Of a stretch of 64,000 bases of DNA, positions 33,894 through 42,902 are shown in pieces. The number at the start of each line of letters is the position of its first letter. The first letter of the stretch is position 1. Both the position numbers and the translations under genes were made by a program. The stretch covers positions 29,787-93,786 of the forward strand of contig NZ_VFTZ01000022.1 in NCBI RefSeq assembly GCF_006440775.1, given 5' to 3'. The DNA is from Mesorhizobium sp. B2-7-2. Lineage in GTDB: Bacteria; Pseudomonadota; Alphaproteobacteria; Rhizobiales; Rhizobiaceae. A model generated the notes under the pieces. The model made no database searches and was not told the DNA's origin. It worked only from the letters and a program-made list of their open reading frames with translations.

Positions 33894-35186
33894 TCACAAC
33901 TCCTTCTCGGCCAATTCCCTAAACCCGTCCGGCACCGAGCGCGGGCCTTCCAGCGCCACCGTGCCGTAGCCGACCGCCTCGTTGCCGAAGCGCTGGCGGA
34001 TCTTGTCCATCGCCCGGTCGGCGCCGAAGCGTGCGAGACCTTTGCGGCTGCCGGGCCTCAGCTTCTCGTCCGCCAGCCCGAGCGGCAGTTCGAGCTGCAG
34101 CTCGGCATGCTCCTCCAGATGCGAGACGGAGATGGCGAGCAGCGAGATGTCCCTCTCGTCCGGATGGGCGGCAAGCACGCCGCGCACCAGTTCCTCGGCG
34201 ATCTCCGCCAGCATCGCGGTCGCCTGGATCGGCTGGTCGAGCGTGATCGAGCGGCTCACTGCCCGCAGATCGGCGAAGCGAACCCGCACCGTCACCGTGC
34301 GCCCGGGCCGGTCCTTGGCGCGCAGGCGGCTGGCGACGCGGTCGGCCAGATGCAGCAGCGTCGGCACGAAGACGCGCGGCACCGCCGGCTTCCTGCCGAG
34401 CGCCGATTGCGCGCCGGCAGAATGCGCGCGGCGGTGTGTCTCGAGTTTTCGCGGGTCGCGGTTCCAGGCGAGCGCGGCAAGCTTCTGGCCGGCGGCGTGG
34501 CCGATCAGCCGCTCCAGCGCGCCGCTATGGGTGCGCGCCAGCTGCCCGATCGTCTCGACGCCGATCTCGGCCAGCCTGGCCTTGGTCGCCGGGCCGACAC
34601 CCCACATCAGCGTGACAGGCAGGTCGTGCAGGAAGGCGAGCTCGCTGCAGGGCTCGACCACCACCAGCCCGTCGGGCTTGGCCACCTGCGAGGCGATCTT
34701 GGCCAGATGCTTCGTCCGCGCCACGCCGATCGAGATCGGCAGACCGAGCTCGGCCTTCACCCGCTCGCGGATTTTTCGCGCGATCTCTTGCGGCGATCCG
34801 AACAGATGCGTGCAGCCGGCGACGTCGGCAAAAGCCTCGTCGATCGAGATGCGCTCGACCGCCGGCGTGAAATCGTCGAGCACCTTGATCGCGGCGTCGC
34901 CGAGGCGCTGGTACTCGGAAAAATGACCGCCGACGAAGATGAGCTGAGGGCAGAGCTCGCGCGCTTTGCGGCCCGGCATGCCGCCGCGCACGCCAAAGAT
35001 TTTCGCCTCATAGGAGGCCGCCAGCACCACGCCCCCGCCGACTGCGATCGGCTTGCCACGCAATGACGGATCGAGCAGCTGCTCGACCGAGGCGTAGAAG
35101 GCGTCGAGGTCGGCATGCAGGATGGTGGCGGCCGCGGCGGTGTTCGTGGCGGCCATCGCGCGCTCCCATGGCCATTTGTGTGGCAT
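33894..35186 (-). CDS. dinB: DNA polymerase IV (Y family)
   Basis: The protein has the palm motifs HADLDAFYASVEQ (catalytic Asp near the N-terminus) and ISIDEAFADV (second acidic pair), plus the helix-hairpin-helix MWGVGPATKARLAE and a little-finger domain at the end. It replicates past DNA lesions with low fidelity. The LexA box at 35225-35239 means the longer frame to 35306 cannot be right, since it would translate through the operator. Starts at 35186 or 35156 are both possible. It lacks the beta-clamp motif that I could confirm by eye. Confidence 0.93.
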   Translation of the reverse strand: MPHKWPWERAMAATNTAAAATILHADLDAFYASVEQLLDPSLRGKPIAVGGGVVLAASYEAKIFGVRGGMPGRKARELCPQLIFVGGHFSEYQRLGDAAIKVLDDFTPAVERISIDEAFADVAGCTHLFGSPQEIARKIRERVKAELGLPISIGVARTKHLAKIASQVAKPDGLVVVEPCSELAFLHDLPVTLMWGVGPATKARLAEIGVETIGQLARTHSGALERLIGHAAGQKLAALAWNRDPRKLETHRRAHSAGAQSALGRKPAVPRVFVPTLLHLADRVASRLRAKDRPGRTVTVRVRFADLRAVSRSITLDQPIQATAMLAEIAEELVRGVLAAHPDERDISLLAISVSHLEEHAELQLELPLGLADEKLRPGSRKGLARFGADRAMDKIRQRFGNEAVGYGTVALEGPRSVPDGFRELAEKEL

Positions 35187-35224
35187 TGCAGCATTAGCTG
35201 CGTCTTTTGTAAGGGGAATTAACG

Positions 35225-35239
35225 GAACATAAAGAGAAC
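35225..35239 (-). promoter_or_regulatory. LexA (SOS) box of dinB
   Basis: On the minus strand this reads GTTC-N7-GTTC, the direct-repeat LexA site of alphaproteobacteria. It lies 38 bases upstream of the ATG at 35186. Its place before a translesion polymerase gene is what the SOS response predicts. Confidence 0.85.
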
Positions 35240-35366
35240 AAAAGAAGCTCTCTGTCAAGCCACCACGCTTGGCCGTGCAGGTTTCCACAACTGGGGGCGC
35301 AGCCACAGATAGAACGCCGGTTGTGCGCGTGACCTTTGCGCGGGAGACGCCGCCGCAGGCTGAGGA

Positions 35367-35400
35367 GGGATCGCCTCGCGAGGCGATCCCTCCTTCGCTT
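35367..35400. terminator. Perfect 30-base palindrome, likely bidirectional terminator
   Basis: ggagggatcgcctcg at 35367-35381 is followed directly by its exact reverse complement to 35396, then ttcgctt. It lies just past the stop of the cupin gene (minus strand) and upstream of dinB. The T-run is short. Confidence 0.55.
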
Positions 35401-35426
35401 CTGAACGTAAATTGCGACTGTCTGCG

Positions 35427-35807
35427 CTATGCCGGCTTGGCGTATTGTTCGGCGCTCAGCACCTCGATGCATTGGAACGGCTGGTTGCCTTCCACCCAGG
35501 CGTCGTGGCCGGGCGGGATGGTGTAGGAAGTGCCGGCCTCGATGGTCTTTTGCGTGCCGTCGGTCATCCGTATGGTGATCGAGCCGGACACGGCATAGCC
35601 GACATGCGAGACTTGGCAGCTGTCGGTCTTGACCACCGGCTTCACGCATTCGGACCATTTCCAGCCCGGCTGCATGTTCATCCGCCCGAGCGTATAGCCC
35701 GGCAGCCGCACGATCTCGACACGCGTCTTGGCGGGCGCGCGGACCTCGTCGGGATTGTTGTGCGATTTGGATTCGAGTTTCGTCACCTTCATTGCAACTT
35801 CGGCCAT
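35427..35807 (-). CDS. Cupin-domain protein
   Basis: The 126-residue protein has a single cupin barrel. The first motif has Gly, Trp and a Glu (PGWKWSECVKPV) and the later strand TDGTQKTIEAGTSYTIPPGHDAWV is typical. His residues are few, so metal binding may be weak or altered. A GGGAGGG site supports the ATG at 35807. It is a lone gene downstream of an unremarkable 393-base interval (35808-36200) in which I see no gene. Confidence 0.88.
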   Translation of the reverse strand: MAEVAMKVTKLESKSHNNPDEVRAPAKTRVEIVRLPGYTLGRMNMQPGWKWSECVKPVVKTDSCQVSHVGYAVSGSITIRMTDGTQKTIEAGTSYTIPPGHDAWVEGNQPFQCIEVLSAEQYAKPA

Positions 35808-36200
35808 GGTATCCCTCCCATGTGTGAAGCGGCGCCTGACGTTGCGATCGTCGGCGACCGCGACTGTATTCATAAGCCTTATTATGAGCGATTGCTAATT
35901 AATTGAGGCGACCGCGAGTTCAGCCGAATGCTTGGCGCATTGTCGTGGGAGGCTGATATTCCGACCCTCGGGCGACGGTCCCGGGCCATCTTCGGACCGA
36001 AGTCCCATCGCACGAACGCAGAGGCCTGAGACGCCTATTTTCAGGAAACAACGACGGCACCAAAATCATTGGCTAGCAAGCCGCCGGACAAAGTCCCTTC
36101 ATCGGCGGTTGACCACGGCGTGCCCGCTATTCCTGCGATATGGCGGGCACGCCTTTCCCTGAAACCGCTCCTGGAGTTGCCGGCCGTGCAACCCGGTAAG

Positions 36201-36419
36201 ATGATCGCCAATCTGTTTGCCGCGCTGCTTCTGGCCGGCCTGGTCGGCGGCGTCTTCTTCGTCTTCGGCAGGCCGCTCTGGCCCGAGCGCCAGGCCCGTA
36301 TGGTGATCCTTCTTCCGATCGATACGATTGCCACCGGATCGCTGCGCCGAGCCTGCCTCGAGCCATGCCTCCCGGCCCGTTTCGATCTCAAGCTCGCGCC
36401 CGCCAGGCCGCGCGGATGA
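36201..36419 (+). CDS. Possible small membrane protein
   Basis: A 72-residue frame starts with a strongly hydrophobic segment (IANLFAALLLAGLVGGVFFVF), followed by a soluble tail with two Cys. Ribosome-site support is weak (ggtaag). Antisense frames cross the same stretch. It may be real, but nothing confirms it. Confidence 0.3.
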   Translation: MIANLFAALLLAGLVGGVFFVFGRPLWPERQARMVILLPIDTIATGSLRRACLEPCLPARFDLKLAPARPRG

Positions 36420-36430
36420 AACCGGGCGCG

Positions 36431-36456
36431 GGAACCAGTCCGCGCCCCGGGCCGTT
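36431..36456 (+). promoter_or_regulatory. Candidate RpoE2/EcfG stress promoter
   Basis: GGAAC at 36431-36435, then 17 bases, then CGTT at 36453-36456, match the strict form of the rhizobial general-stress promoter. The start codon at 36492 lies 36 bases downstream with a GGAGG ribosome site between. Confidence 0.55.
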
Positions 36457-36491
36457 GACGGAACGAAGGGATGGCGCTGGCGGAGGCCGCC

Positions 36492-36722
36492 ATGGACAAT
36501 TTCGACCTCATCGATCTTCTGTGCGTCATCGACGCCTGCGTGAGCGACCGTTCGGCCGGCCGTATTGTGCCGATGTCGAGGGCCGTCGAGGAGTTGCGCG
36601 TCCTGACCGGCGATTTCGTCTCGTCGGATGAGGACGCGGCCAACGCCTTGACGCAGGTCGCGCTCAAGCGCGGCTGCGCCGTGCTCTTCGACGAGCGAGC
36701 GGGCGCGGATATTGTCGGCTAG
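36492..36722 (+). CDS. Small soluble protein, hypothetical
   Basis: The 76-residue protein has a hydrophobic helix at the start (FDLIDLLCVIDACV), then a helical acidic part with AVEELRVLTGDF and DEDAANALTQVAL. I chose the ATG at 36492 because of its GGAGG site. An earlier ATG at 36471 would overlap the promoter. It sits alone between a cupin gene and the Tad-like genes. No family with known role is recognised. Confidence 0.6.
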   Translation: MDNFDLIDLLCVIDACVSDRSAGRIVPMSRAVEELRVLTGDFVSSDEDAANALTQVALKRGCAVLFDERAGADIVG

Positions 36723-36761
36723 GCGCAATCTCCCCCTCCTCCTGGCGGAGGAGGTTGGCGC

Positions 36762-37979
36762 TCATTTCGCCAGGGTGATCATCCGGCCCGCATACGCTGT
36801 CCGGCCTCCGAGTTCGGCCGTGCAATCCGATTTCACGGCCGAGTTCCCCGTTATCGAGATGGTATCGCCGACCAGCCGCAGGCAACTGCCCTGGGCGTTC
36901 ATGTCCGAATTTCCGGCATAGGTGATGACGGCGTCCGGGGCGTAGATGAAGCCGCTGACCACGGAGCCCGATCCGCCGTTCAGCGTCAGCGCCTGTGTGT
37001 TGCCGCGAGCCTGGTAGATGGCGATTCCGGCGTAGGGGCCGCTGGTGGGCGGCGATAGGTTCACCTGCTCGTTGGCGTTGATATAGAGTTGTGAGTTCTC
37101 CATCAGGAAGATCGTCACGCCCTGGCCGCTCAGGCTGCCGTTGCCGCCCGGCTTTATGGTGACGTTGCGCATGATGTAGGTGCCCGGATTGAGGGTGATC
37201 TTTCCCGACAAGGTCTTGTCGCAATAGGTGCCCGGCGAGAGCGTCACCGTTTTGCCATTGGGCACCGGCAGGCAGAGCGTGTAGGCGGGAGGAACGACGT
37301 CGGCCAGCGGATCGAACGAAGCATACTGGTTCTCATGCGGCGCGCCGCAGGAAAGCGTGGCGTTCGGCGGCGTCAGCCCTTGCGTGCCGCCGACCGTCGA
37401 GACGCAGCCGGCGCTGACGATCGCCGAGCCGCCGCGGTTGACGGCGTCGGGCGCGTCTGAATTGGCCGCGATCACGCAGCCGTCCATCGCCACATTGGTC
37501 GAGCCCTGCAGGTTGACCGCGCCGCCGGCATGCTGATCGAGCGCGAGCACGCAGGCTTGCGCGCCGGGCTTGAGCTTGACCGAGGCGGTGCGCGTCGCCT
37601 GCCAGGCCGGCATGCCGCTGATGAAGGCCGGCCGGCTGACGCTCGACGACAGCGAAATGAAATAGGCGCCCGGATTGCCGCTCGCGCTGGCCTGGAAGGC
37701 GGCGAGGCTGCCCGATAGCTCCTGCGCGTCGGCTGCGCTCATATTTGCGGCGAAGAAGGTCTGGCCGAGTTGCTGCACGTCGCTTGCCGACATGCCTGGC
37801 AGGTATTTCGTGCCGATCGCCAAGCCGGCCGCGTCCAGCGAGTTCTGCAACTGCGCGGCGTCGTCGCTCGTGCCTATCAGGTCGACGGATGCCGCCACGC
37901 CAAGCATAAGCGGCACCATGGCGACCGCGGCCGCGATTGCAAAGTTGCCGCGCCTCGATGCCAAAAAACGTCTCAACAT
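36762..37979 (-). CDS. TadG-like pilus-associated protein with a repeat C-terminal domain
   Basis: The 405-residue protein begins with a basic segment and the hydrophobic Flp/TadE-type helix GNFAIAAAVAMVPLMLGV. A region with DAAGLAIG, as in TadG proteins, follows. The C-terminal 230 residues contain beta-strand-like units (PGTYCDKTLSGKITLNPGTY, GQGVTIFLMENSQLY). It is paralogous to the divergent gene at 38260-39510. An alternative start at 37988 adds three residues. It likely spans the periplasm from an inner-membrane anchor. No pilus motor genes are nearby. Confidence 0.82.
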   Translation of the reverse strand: MLRRFLASRRGNFAIAAAVAMVPLMLGVAASVDLIGTSDDAAQLQNSLDAAGLAIGTKYLPGMSASDVQQLGQTFFAANMSAADAQELSGSLAAFQASASGNPGAYFISLSSSVSRPAFISGMPAWQATRTASVKLKPGAQACVLALDQHAGGAVNLQGSTNVAMDGCVIAANSDAPDAVNRGGSAIVSAGCVSTVGGTQGLTPPNATLSCGAPHENQYASFDPLADVVPPAYTLCLPVPNGKTVTLSPGTYCDKTLSGKITLNPGTYIMRNVTIKPGGNGSLSGQGVTIFLMENSQLYINANEQVNLSPPTSGPYAGIAIYQARGNTQALTLNGGSGSVVSGFIYAPDAVITYAGNSDMNAQGSCLRLVGDTISITGNSAVKSDCTAELGGRTAYAGRMITLAK

Positions 37980-38259
37980 GGACCCCATCCTCGCAGACCT
38001 GCGAGATGTGATATGCGCGCCGTCTCTACGGCCGATTTCCAAAATAGATAAAATGCAGAAAGAGCTAAAATGCATGGTTTTACCGGCACTTAAACCTTAA
38101 GTCCGATGTCTTATAGGCCTTAAGTCTTAGTGTGCGCGGCGCAAGGTGGGGGCAGCGGAGTGCTAGGGTCCCACCGGCAAAAATCGAACGAAATAATTAG
38201 GCATTCGTTCACATGGCAATGATGACCTGACGACTGGGATAGCTTGGGCGCGCTCGGCC

Positions 38260-39510
38260 ATGGCCTTTTCGGGTCGTTTCTTCAGACAGTTTTTTTCTCG
38301 ACTTTTTTTTCGACGCTTTTGCGAAGGCAAGAGCGGCAATGTCGCCACCATTTTCGCGCTCACCCTGCCGGTCGTCGTCGGCGGCGCCGGGCTCGGCGTC
38401 GAGACCTCCTATTGGTACTATTCGAGCCTGAAGCTGCAGGCGATCGCCGACGCGGCCGCCTATGCGGGCGCGTTGGAAAAGATCGCCGGATCCAACACGG
38501 ATGCCATCACCGCCGCCGCCGCGTCATCAGCCGCCTCGAATGGCCTTGGTGCGGGCACCATCGTCGTCAACACCCCGCCGGCGTCGGGACCGAACACGGC
38601 CAAGAAGGCGGTCGAGGTCATCCTTAACCAGGATCTCGACCGGATCTTCACGTCCATCTTCACCCAGACAAAGGTGCCGGAGCGGGCGAGGGCGGTGGCG
38701 CTGATCACCGACGCTTCGAAAGCTTGCGACATAGCTCTCAGTCTCACGGCCTCGCAGGCGTTGCTCTTCTCCGGCAGCACCAACGCGAAGAAAATCGGCT
38801 GCATTGACATGGCGAATTCGAACGCCTCCGACGCAATCAAGATCCAGGGCTCGGCGGCTGTCCAGACCGACTGTCTGATTAGCGCCGGCGGCATGGTGCT
38901 GAACAATCCGCCAACGATGGTCTGCAAGGCCCCGATCACCCAGGCGCTGCCGGCGGCCGATCCGTTCGCCAGCTTGCCGGCTCCCGCGACCACGAGCCCA
39001 TGCCAGAAGATCAACGGCAACAAGACGACGCAAACGATCCAGCCCGGGACCTACTGCAGCGGCATGAGCCTCAACGGCAATATCACGCTTTCCCCCGGTG
39101 TTTACGTCGTCCAGGGCGACTTGAAGATCAATGCGAGTGCCGTCATCCAAGGCAGCGACGTTACGATCTTCATGGCCGGCAGCAACACTGTCAGCATGAA
39201 CGGCAACGCCACCGTGACGCTTGCCGCCCCGACCACGGGCACCTATTCGGGCGTGCTGTTCTACGGCGACAGGACGGGGACCGCCGCGCAAAGCACCTTC
39301 AACGGCACCGCGACCTCGCTTTTGACCGGCGCAATCTATTTTCCCAGGCAACAGGTCAACTATCTCGGCAATTTCTCGGGCGTGAATGGCTGCACACAGG
39401 TCGTTGCCGATACCATCCAGTGGTCGGGCAACTCGACCATCAATCAGGACTGCTCGAGCCTCGGGATGAAGGACATCCCGGCCGCTCAGTCGGTCGCGGT
39501 GGTCGAGTGA
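38260..39510 (+). CDS. TadG-like pilus-associated protein, divergent paralogue
   Basis: The 416-residue protein has a basic aromatic N-terminus, then the anchor helix NVATIFALTLPVVVGGAGLG and a LQAIADAAAYAGAL segment typical of TadG. The C-terminal part shares PGTYCSGMSLNGNITLSPG, DVTIFMAG and other strands with the protein at 36762-37979. Four or more Cys recur in the repeat domain. Its stop overlaps the GTG start of a TadE-like gene, so these genes are co-translated. The divergent promoter region at 37980-38259 is AT-rich. Confidence 0.85.
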   Translation: MAFSGRFFRQFFSRLFFRRFCEGKSGNVATIFALTLPVVVGGAGLGVETSYWYYSSLKLQAIADAAAYAGALEKIAGSNTDAITAAAASSAASNGLGAGTIVVNTPPASGPNTAKKAVEVILNQDLDRIFTSIFTQTKVPERARAVALITDASKACDIALSLTASQALLFSGSTNAKKIGCIDMANSNASDAIKIQGSAAVQTDCLISAGGMVLNNPPTMVCKAPITQALPAADPFASLPAPATTSPCQKINGNKTTQTIQPGTYCSGMSLNGNITLSPGVYVVQGDLKINASAVIQGSDVTIFMAGSNTVSMNGNATVTLAAPTTGTYSGVLFYGDRTGTAAQSTFNGTATSLLTGAIYFPRQQVNYLGNFSGVNGCTQVVADTIQWSGNSTINQDCSSLGMKDIPAAQSVAVVE

Positions 39511-39956
39511 AATCCGCTGCCCGTCGATTGATGCCGGCCATTCGCGATGAATCGGGCATCGCCGCGGTGGAACTCGCATTTGTCTTGCCCGTCCTATGTG
39601 CGGCGTTGCTCGGAATCATGGACGGCTGGTCCTATGTTAACGGTTCGCTGTCGATGCGCGCCGGCGTGAAAACGGCGGCCAACCTCGTGATGGCTGGCTC
39701 CGCTGACGACAGCGCGACCCAGACTGTCGCGCTGGCGAGCTGGGAGAACAAGCCTTCCGACGCGCAGGTTACGATTAGTCGCATCTACAAGTGCGGGACC
39801 ACCGTGGTCGATGCGTCGACCTTATGCAGTGGACCGAAAGCGCCGTCCGTCTACGTCCAGATTCAGGCATCCGGCACCTGGATCCCGCCCTTCACCTTTG
39901 GTCCATACCCAGACAATACCGCGATCGGCCATGTGCAGGTGGTCCGTGTGCGCTAA
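39507..39956 (+). CDS. TadE-like pseudopilin
   Basis: The 149-residue protein starts with GTG overlapping the previous stop. It has the TadE signature: a short charged start, then ESGIAAVELAFVLPVLCAALLGIMD, a prepilin-like helix with the conserved Glu, and a Cys-containing C-terminal region. TadE proteins are minor subunits of Flp/Tad pili. The next TadE-like gene overlaps its end. Confidence 0.88.
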   Translation: MKSAARRLMPAIRDESGIAAVELAFVLPVLCAALLGIMDGWSYVNGSLSMRAGVKTAANLVMAGSADDSATQTVALASWENKPSDAQVTISRIYKCGTTVVDASTLCSGPKAPSVYVQIQASGTWIPPFTFGPYPDNTAIGHVQVVRVR

Positions 39957-40362
39957 ACGAAGACTCCGGCTTTCGGCATTTGCGGCTAATGAAGCGGGGG
40001 GCGCCGGTCTCGAATTCGCGCTGGTCGCGCCTTTTCTCATCATGCTCCTGTTCGGCATTTTCGCCTTCGGCTGGTCGATGAACAGCGTATCCAGCGTGCG
40101 CTACGCGCTCGAAGCCTCAGCGCGCTCCCTGCAGCTCAACAACACGCTGACGCAGGCCGACATCCAGGCCGTCGCCACACAGAAGCTTCAGGCGCTTGGC
40201 CTGCGGAATGTGAACGTCACCATCAACACCGATCCGGCGAGCGGCGGGTTCCGCATGGCACACGTCAACGCCAGCTATGCCTTTGTGATCAGCTTCCCCT
40301 ATTTCAGCGATTACCCAATCAGCTACACCACCTCGGTGACCGTGCCCCTGGTCGGCGGCTAG
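39946..40362 (+). CDS. TadE-like pseudopilin, second copy
   Basis: The 138-residue protein starts with GTG inside the end of the previous gene. Its helix reads GGAGLEFALVAPFLIMLLFGIF, again with the Glu after Gly-Leu. The rest forms a small helix plus beta domain (NVTINTDPASGG, YAFVISFPYF). It ends the three-gene run. With the TadG-like protein it could form a small membrane-anchored surface complex that does not depend on pilus genes in this window. Confidence 0.88.
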   Translation: MCAKRRLRLSAFAANEAGGAGLEFALVAPFLIMLLFGIFAFGWSMNSVSSVRYALEASARSLQLNNTLTQADIQAVATQKLQALGLRNVNVTINTDPASGGFRMAHVNASYAFVISFPYFSDYPISYTTSVTVPLVGG

Positions 40363-40464
40363 GGGGACGAACGGATGTATCTTAGAATTCTCTAAAAAGC
40401 TGCAGGGCTGGCGCCAGCCAGGAATGCTAGGGATTTGCTGTCATCCAATATCAGGAGCGCAGCC

Positions 40465-40764
40465 ATGACCTCTCTTGTTGGAAGCCAGCACGGCCCAGGC
40501 GCCGTGCATCAAGCGAGCAGACCCCGGGCGTCGGAAACTTTCCCGGGCAAGCGCGCCGAAAGCGTCGGCCACCTCGCGAAAGCCTCGGTCTTTGAGACGG
40601 ACACCGGCGAGCCGAATGCGCAAGGAAAATCCGCGTCCCGGATCGCCCGGATGGACCTGACCGTGCTTTCCCCGACCGGTTCAGGCGAAGGTCAGGAGCC
40701 GGAGATGGCAACCGACACGCCGACCGAGACTGATGGCACGGAAGATCCAAATCCTTCCGCCTGA
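40465..40764 (+). CDS. Small disordered hypothetical protein
   Basis: The 99-residue frame starts at an ATG behind an AGGAGCG site. It is rich in Ser, Pro, Glu, Thr and Gly, with an acidic C-terminus, and likely disordered. There is no signal peptide or domain. The ribosome site and unbroken frame are the only support. Confidence 0.45.
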   Translation: MTSLVGSQHGPGAVHQASRPRASETFPGKRAESVGHLAKASVFETDTGEPNAQGKSASRIARMDLTVLSPTGSGEGQEPEMATDTPTETDGTEDPNPSA

Positions 40765-40800
40765 TGGCCGGCAAAAGCCAGGCCCACTTGCGCCTTGTGG

Positions 40801-41088
40801 CTAGCAGCCTTCCGTTGTGGTTTTCATCTGGCCGGGAGCGTTGGATTTGGCGCTCGTGTCCTGTTGGCCAGGGGCCGCCTGCTTGGCACTGCCGGTCTGC
40901 TGCCCAGGCGCGCAGTCCTTCGCTGAATTCGAGTTGGTCGAGTTAGTCGTGGTCGTGTCTGTGCTCTGGCTGCTGGGCATCGTCGTCGTTGATGACGATG
41001 ACGAGGTGCCCGACGACGTTCCCGATTGGGCCGTAGCCAGACCACAGGACAAAGCAACAAAAGCGGCAACGAGAAGAATTCGTTTCAT
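40801..41088 (-). CDS. Exported Ser/Thr-rich small protein
   Basis: The 95-residue precursor has a signal peptide (MKRILLVAAFVALSCGLATA), a Ser/Thr-rich linker, then three APGQ-containing units (DCAPGQQTG, QAAPGQQDT, SNAPGQMK) and a C-terminal Cys. Such APGQ proteins are common small exported proteins in rhizobia. A stress-type promoter candidate precedes it at 41127-41151. Confidence 0.68.
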   Translation of the reverse strand: MKRILLVAAFVALSCGLATAQSGTSSGTSSSSSTTTMPSSQSTDTTTTNSTNSNSAKDCAPGQQTGSAKQAAPGQQDTSAKSNAPGQMKTTTEGC

Positions 41089-41126
41089 GATGACTGTCCT
41101 TTTAGGCAATGTCCCTTCGCTTGTTT

Positions 41127-41151
41127 AACCTTGACCTCACGACAGGGTTCC
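41127..41151 (-). promoter_or_regulatory. Candidate RpoE2/EcfG stress promoter
   Basis: On the minus strand GGAAC (41151-41147) is followed by 16 bases and GGTT (41130-41127), fitting GGAAC-N18-TT. It lies about 40 bases upstream of the start at 41088. The rest of the 41089-41452 interval, between divergent exported-protein genes, holds no gene. Confidence 0.45.
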
Positions 41152-41452
41152 GATGGTCCACATATTCCCGATTGCAGGGGATTGTCGCGGCGGCAATTGC
41201 CTCTTGGGACCATGGTCTGGCACGACAAGGGCCCTCATTGTTCCAAACGGCCCACGAAGGTTCGGCCCTTTGTATTTCCGTTAAATTTCAACGTGTTAAA
41301 GGGAGTTTTCGCGAGAATTTCCGGGCGATGGCAGCTATGCTCTCATTTCGCGACCGCAATTGCTTAAAGTTTATCCGACGTCATTAGGAAATTCTCATAA
41401 GAGGCTGCCTAGCGGTTGGGCGATAGTGACGATTTATCTGCGGAGAAGCACA

Positions 41453-42250
41453 ATGACATTGCGAACGACACTTCTGGCATCCCTTGCTATTCTCGCGCTC
41501 GCGGCCGCCCCCGCGCTTGCCGGCGCCGGCGGTAACGGCGGCGGCCATGGCAATGGCGGCGGCCATGGCGGCGGCAACGGAAACGGCGGCGGTAACGGCA
41601 ACAATGGCGGCAATGCCGGTGGCAACGGCAAAGGCAACAGTGGCGCCTCGCATGGTAAGTCAGCTTCGGCTAGCGGCCACAACAAGGGCACCGACAGCAC
41701 GTCGGACGACAGCTCGACCGACGACACCACGACTGCCGCGACGCCGAAAGAGAAAAACCTTCACGCCAAGCTCGGCCGGCTGAACTCGCTGCAGCGCAAC
41801 ATCAACGCCTATATGAATTCCAAGAGCAAGAAGTTCGCCGGCATTCAGGCCTATGTGACGCAGGCCGCGGCGGCCCAGAACGCACAGGCCGCGCTTGAGG
41901 CGGCAAACGACAAGCTGGCCGCCGACCAGACCACCCTGGCGACTCTCGAGACAAATCTGGCCGCGGCGCAGGCCGATTCGACCACTTCGCCCCAGACAAT
42001 CACTGACCTCGAAAATGAGATCACTGCGCTGAACGATACGATCAGCACCACTGACGCCCAGGCGATCGCCGATGCGCAGGCAGCGGCTGACAACGCATTG
42101 CCTCCCACCAATGAGTCCTTGGACGCGGCTCTTGCCGACATGGCCAACAAGCCGGTCGACGCCGACGTCACCGCCTGGGCCAAGGATACTTTGGCGGGCA
42201 AGATCGACGCGCAAGCCGCGGCCACGGCGACAACCACAACAACCCCATAA
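41453..42250 (+). CDS. Exported Gly/Asn-rich protein with a helical domain
   Basis: The 265-residue precursor has a signal peptide ending at ALA-GAG. About 50 residues of GGNGNGGGHG-type sequence follow, then a Ser/Thr/Asp linker. A folded helical part begins with KLGRLNSLQRNINAYMNSKS and continues as an Ala-rich coiled coil. It ends in a poly-Thr tail. It is likely at the cell surface or in the periplasm. A strong terminator follows at 42283. The function is unknown. Confidence 0.72.
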   Translation: MTLRTTLLASLAILALAAAPALAGAGGNGGGHGNGGGHGGGNGNGGGNGNNGGNAGGNGKGNSGASHGKSASASGHNKGTDSTSDDSSTDDTTTAATPKEKNLHAKLGRLNSLQRNINAYMNSKSKKFAGIQAYVTQAAAAQNAQAALEAANDKLAADQTTLATLETNLAAAQADSTTSPQTITDLENEITALNDTISTTDAQAIADAQAAADNALPPTNESLDAALADMANKPVDADVTAWAKDTLAGKIDAQAAATATTTTTP

Positions 42251-42282
42251 GGCCGGAAGAACCGACCGGAGGGCGAGCGAAA

Positions 42283-42311
42283 GCCGCCGGGCCTCGCCCG
42301 GCGGTTTTTTG
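42283..42311 (+). terminator. Rho-independent terminator
   Basis: gccgccgggc is followed by a short loop, then cccggcgg and a run of six T. It lies 33 bases after the exported Gly/Asn-rich gene. Confidence 0.85.
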
Positions 42312-42495
42312 TTGACAGGGCGACGGGCGCGGCGCGCCGGGCCAATTTCGGCAGTGCGCCGGAGCTCAGTCGCCTTGTATTCGATGGCGCACAACGCCCA
42401 GTGGCACTGCAAGGGGATTTTGACCGGTCGGCTCTGTTTGCGTTGGCAGGTGGCATGCGTTGGAGATTGGCCGAAACGCCCATCGCGATCGTCAT

Positions 42496-42670
42496 TCTAG
42501 GGCGGAGCAAGGAGCGAAGCGACGCGCGAAGACCCTGGAATCCATGCCGCTACCTTCGCCAAGGCGTGCAACGGAGCAAAATCTTGCACCGAGGCGGCGC
42601 TTCCAAGTCACGGAATGGATTCTATGGTCTGCGCGCGTCGCTGCGCTCCTTGCTCCGCCATAGAATGACG
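42496..42670. repeat. Inverted-repeat element (gtcattctagggcggagc type)
   Basis: The left end, cattctagggcggagcaagg, and the right end, gctccttgctccgccatagaatgac, are inverted copies. Inner blocks (gaatccatgcc / ggaatggattc) also pair. This is a dispersed rhizobial element. The interval 42312-42902 otherwise shows no gene. Confidence 0.75.
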
Positions 42671-42902
42671 AGGTTGGGGCGGCTTCAACCAATCCCCGGC
42701 GGTTTGTGCTGGTTTCACGGAAATGAATGGAAATTTTGCACCAGACAAACGGCAACCTTTCAAAATCCCTGCGTCGGGGAACTAGTCACTGACGCTGTTC
42801 TTGTCCTCCATGGCGCATGGCATGTAGCTGTTCCTTCGTCGTGGCCGCCGCTGGTTCAGGCCAGCAGGCGGGCCTTTGACGATCTGGGCGACGCAAACCG
42901 GC

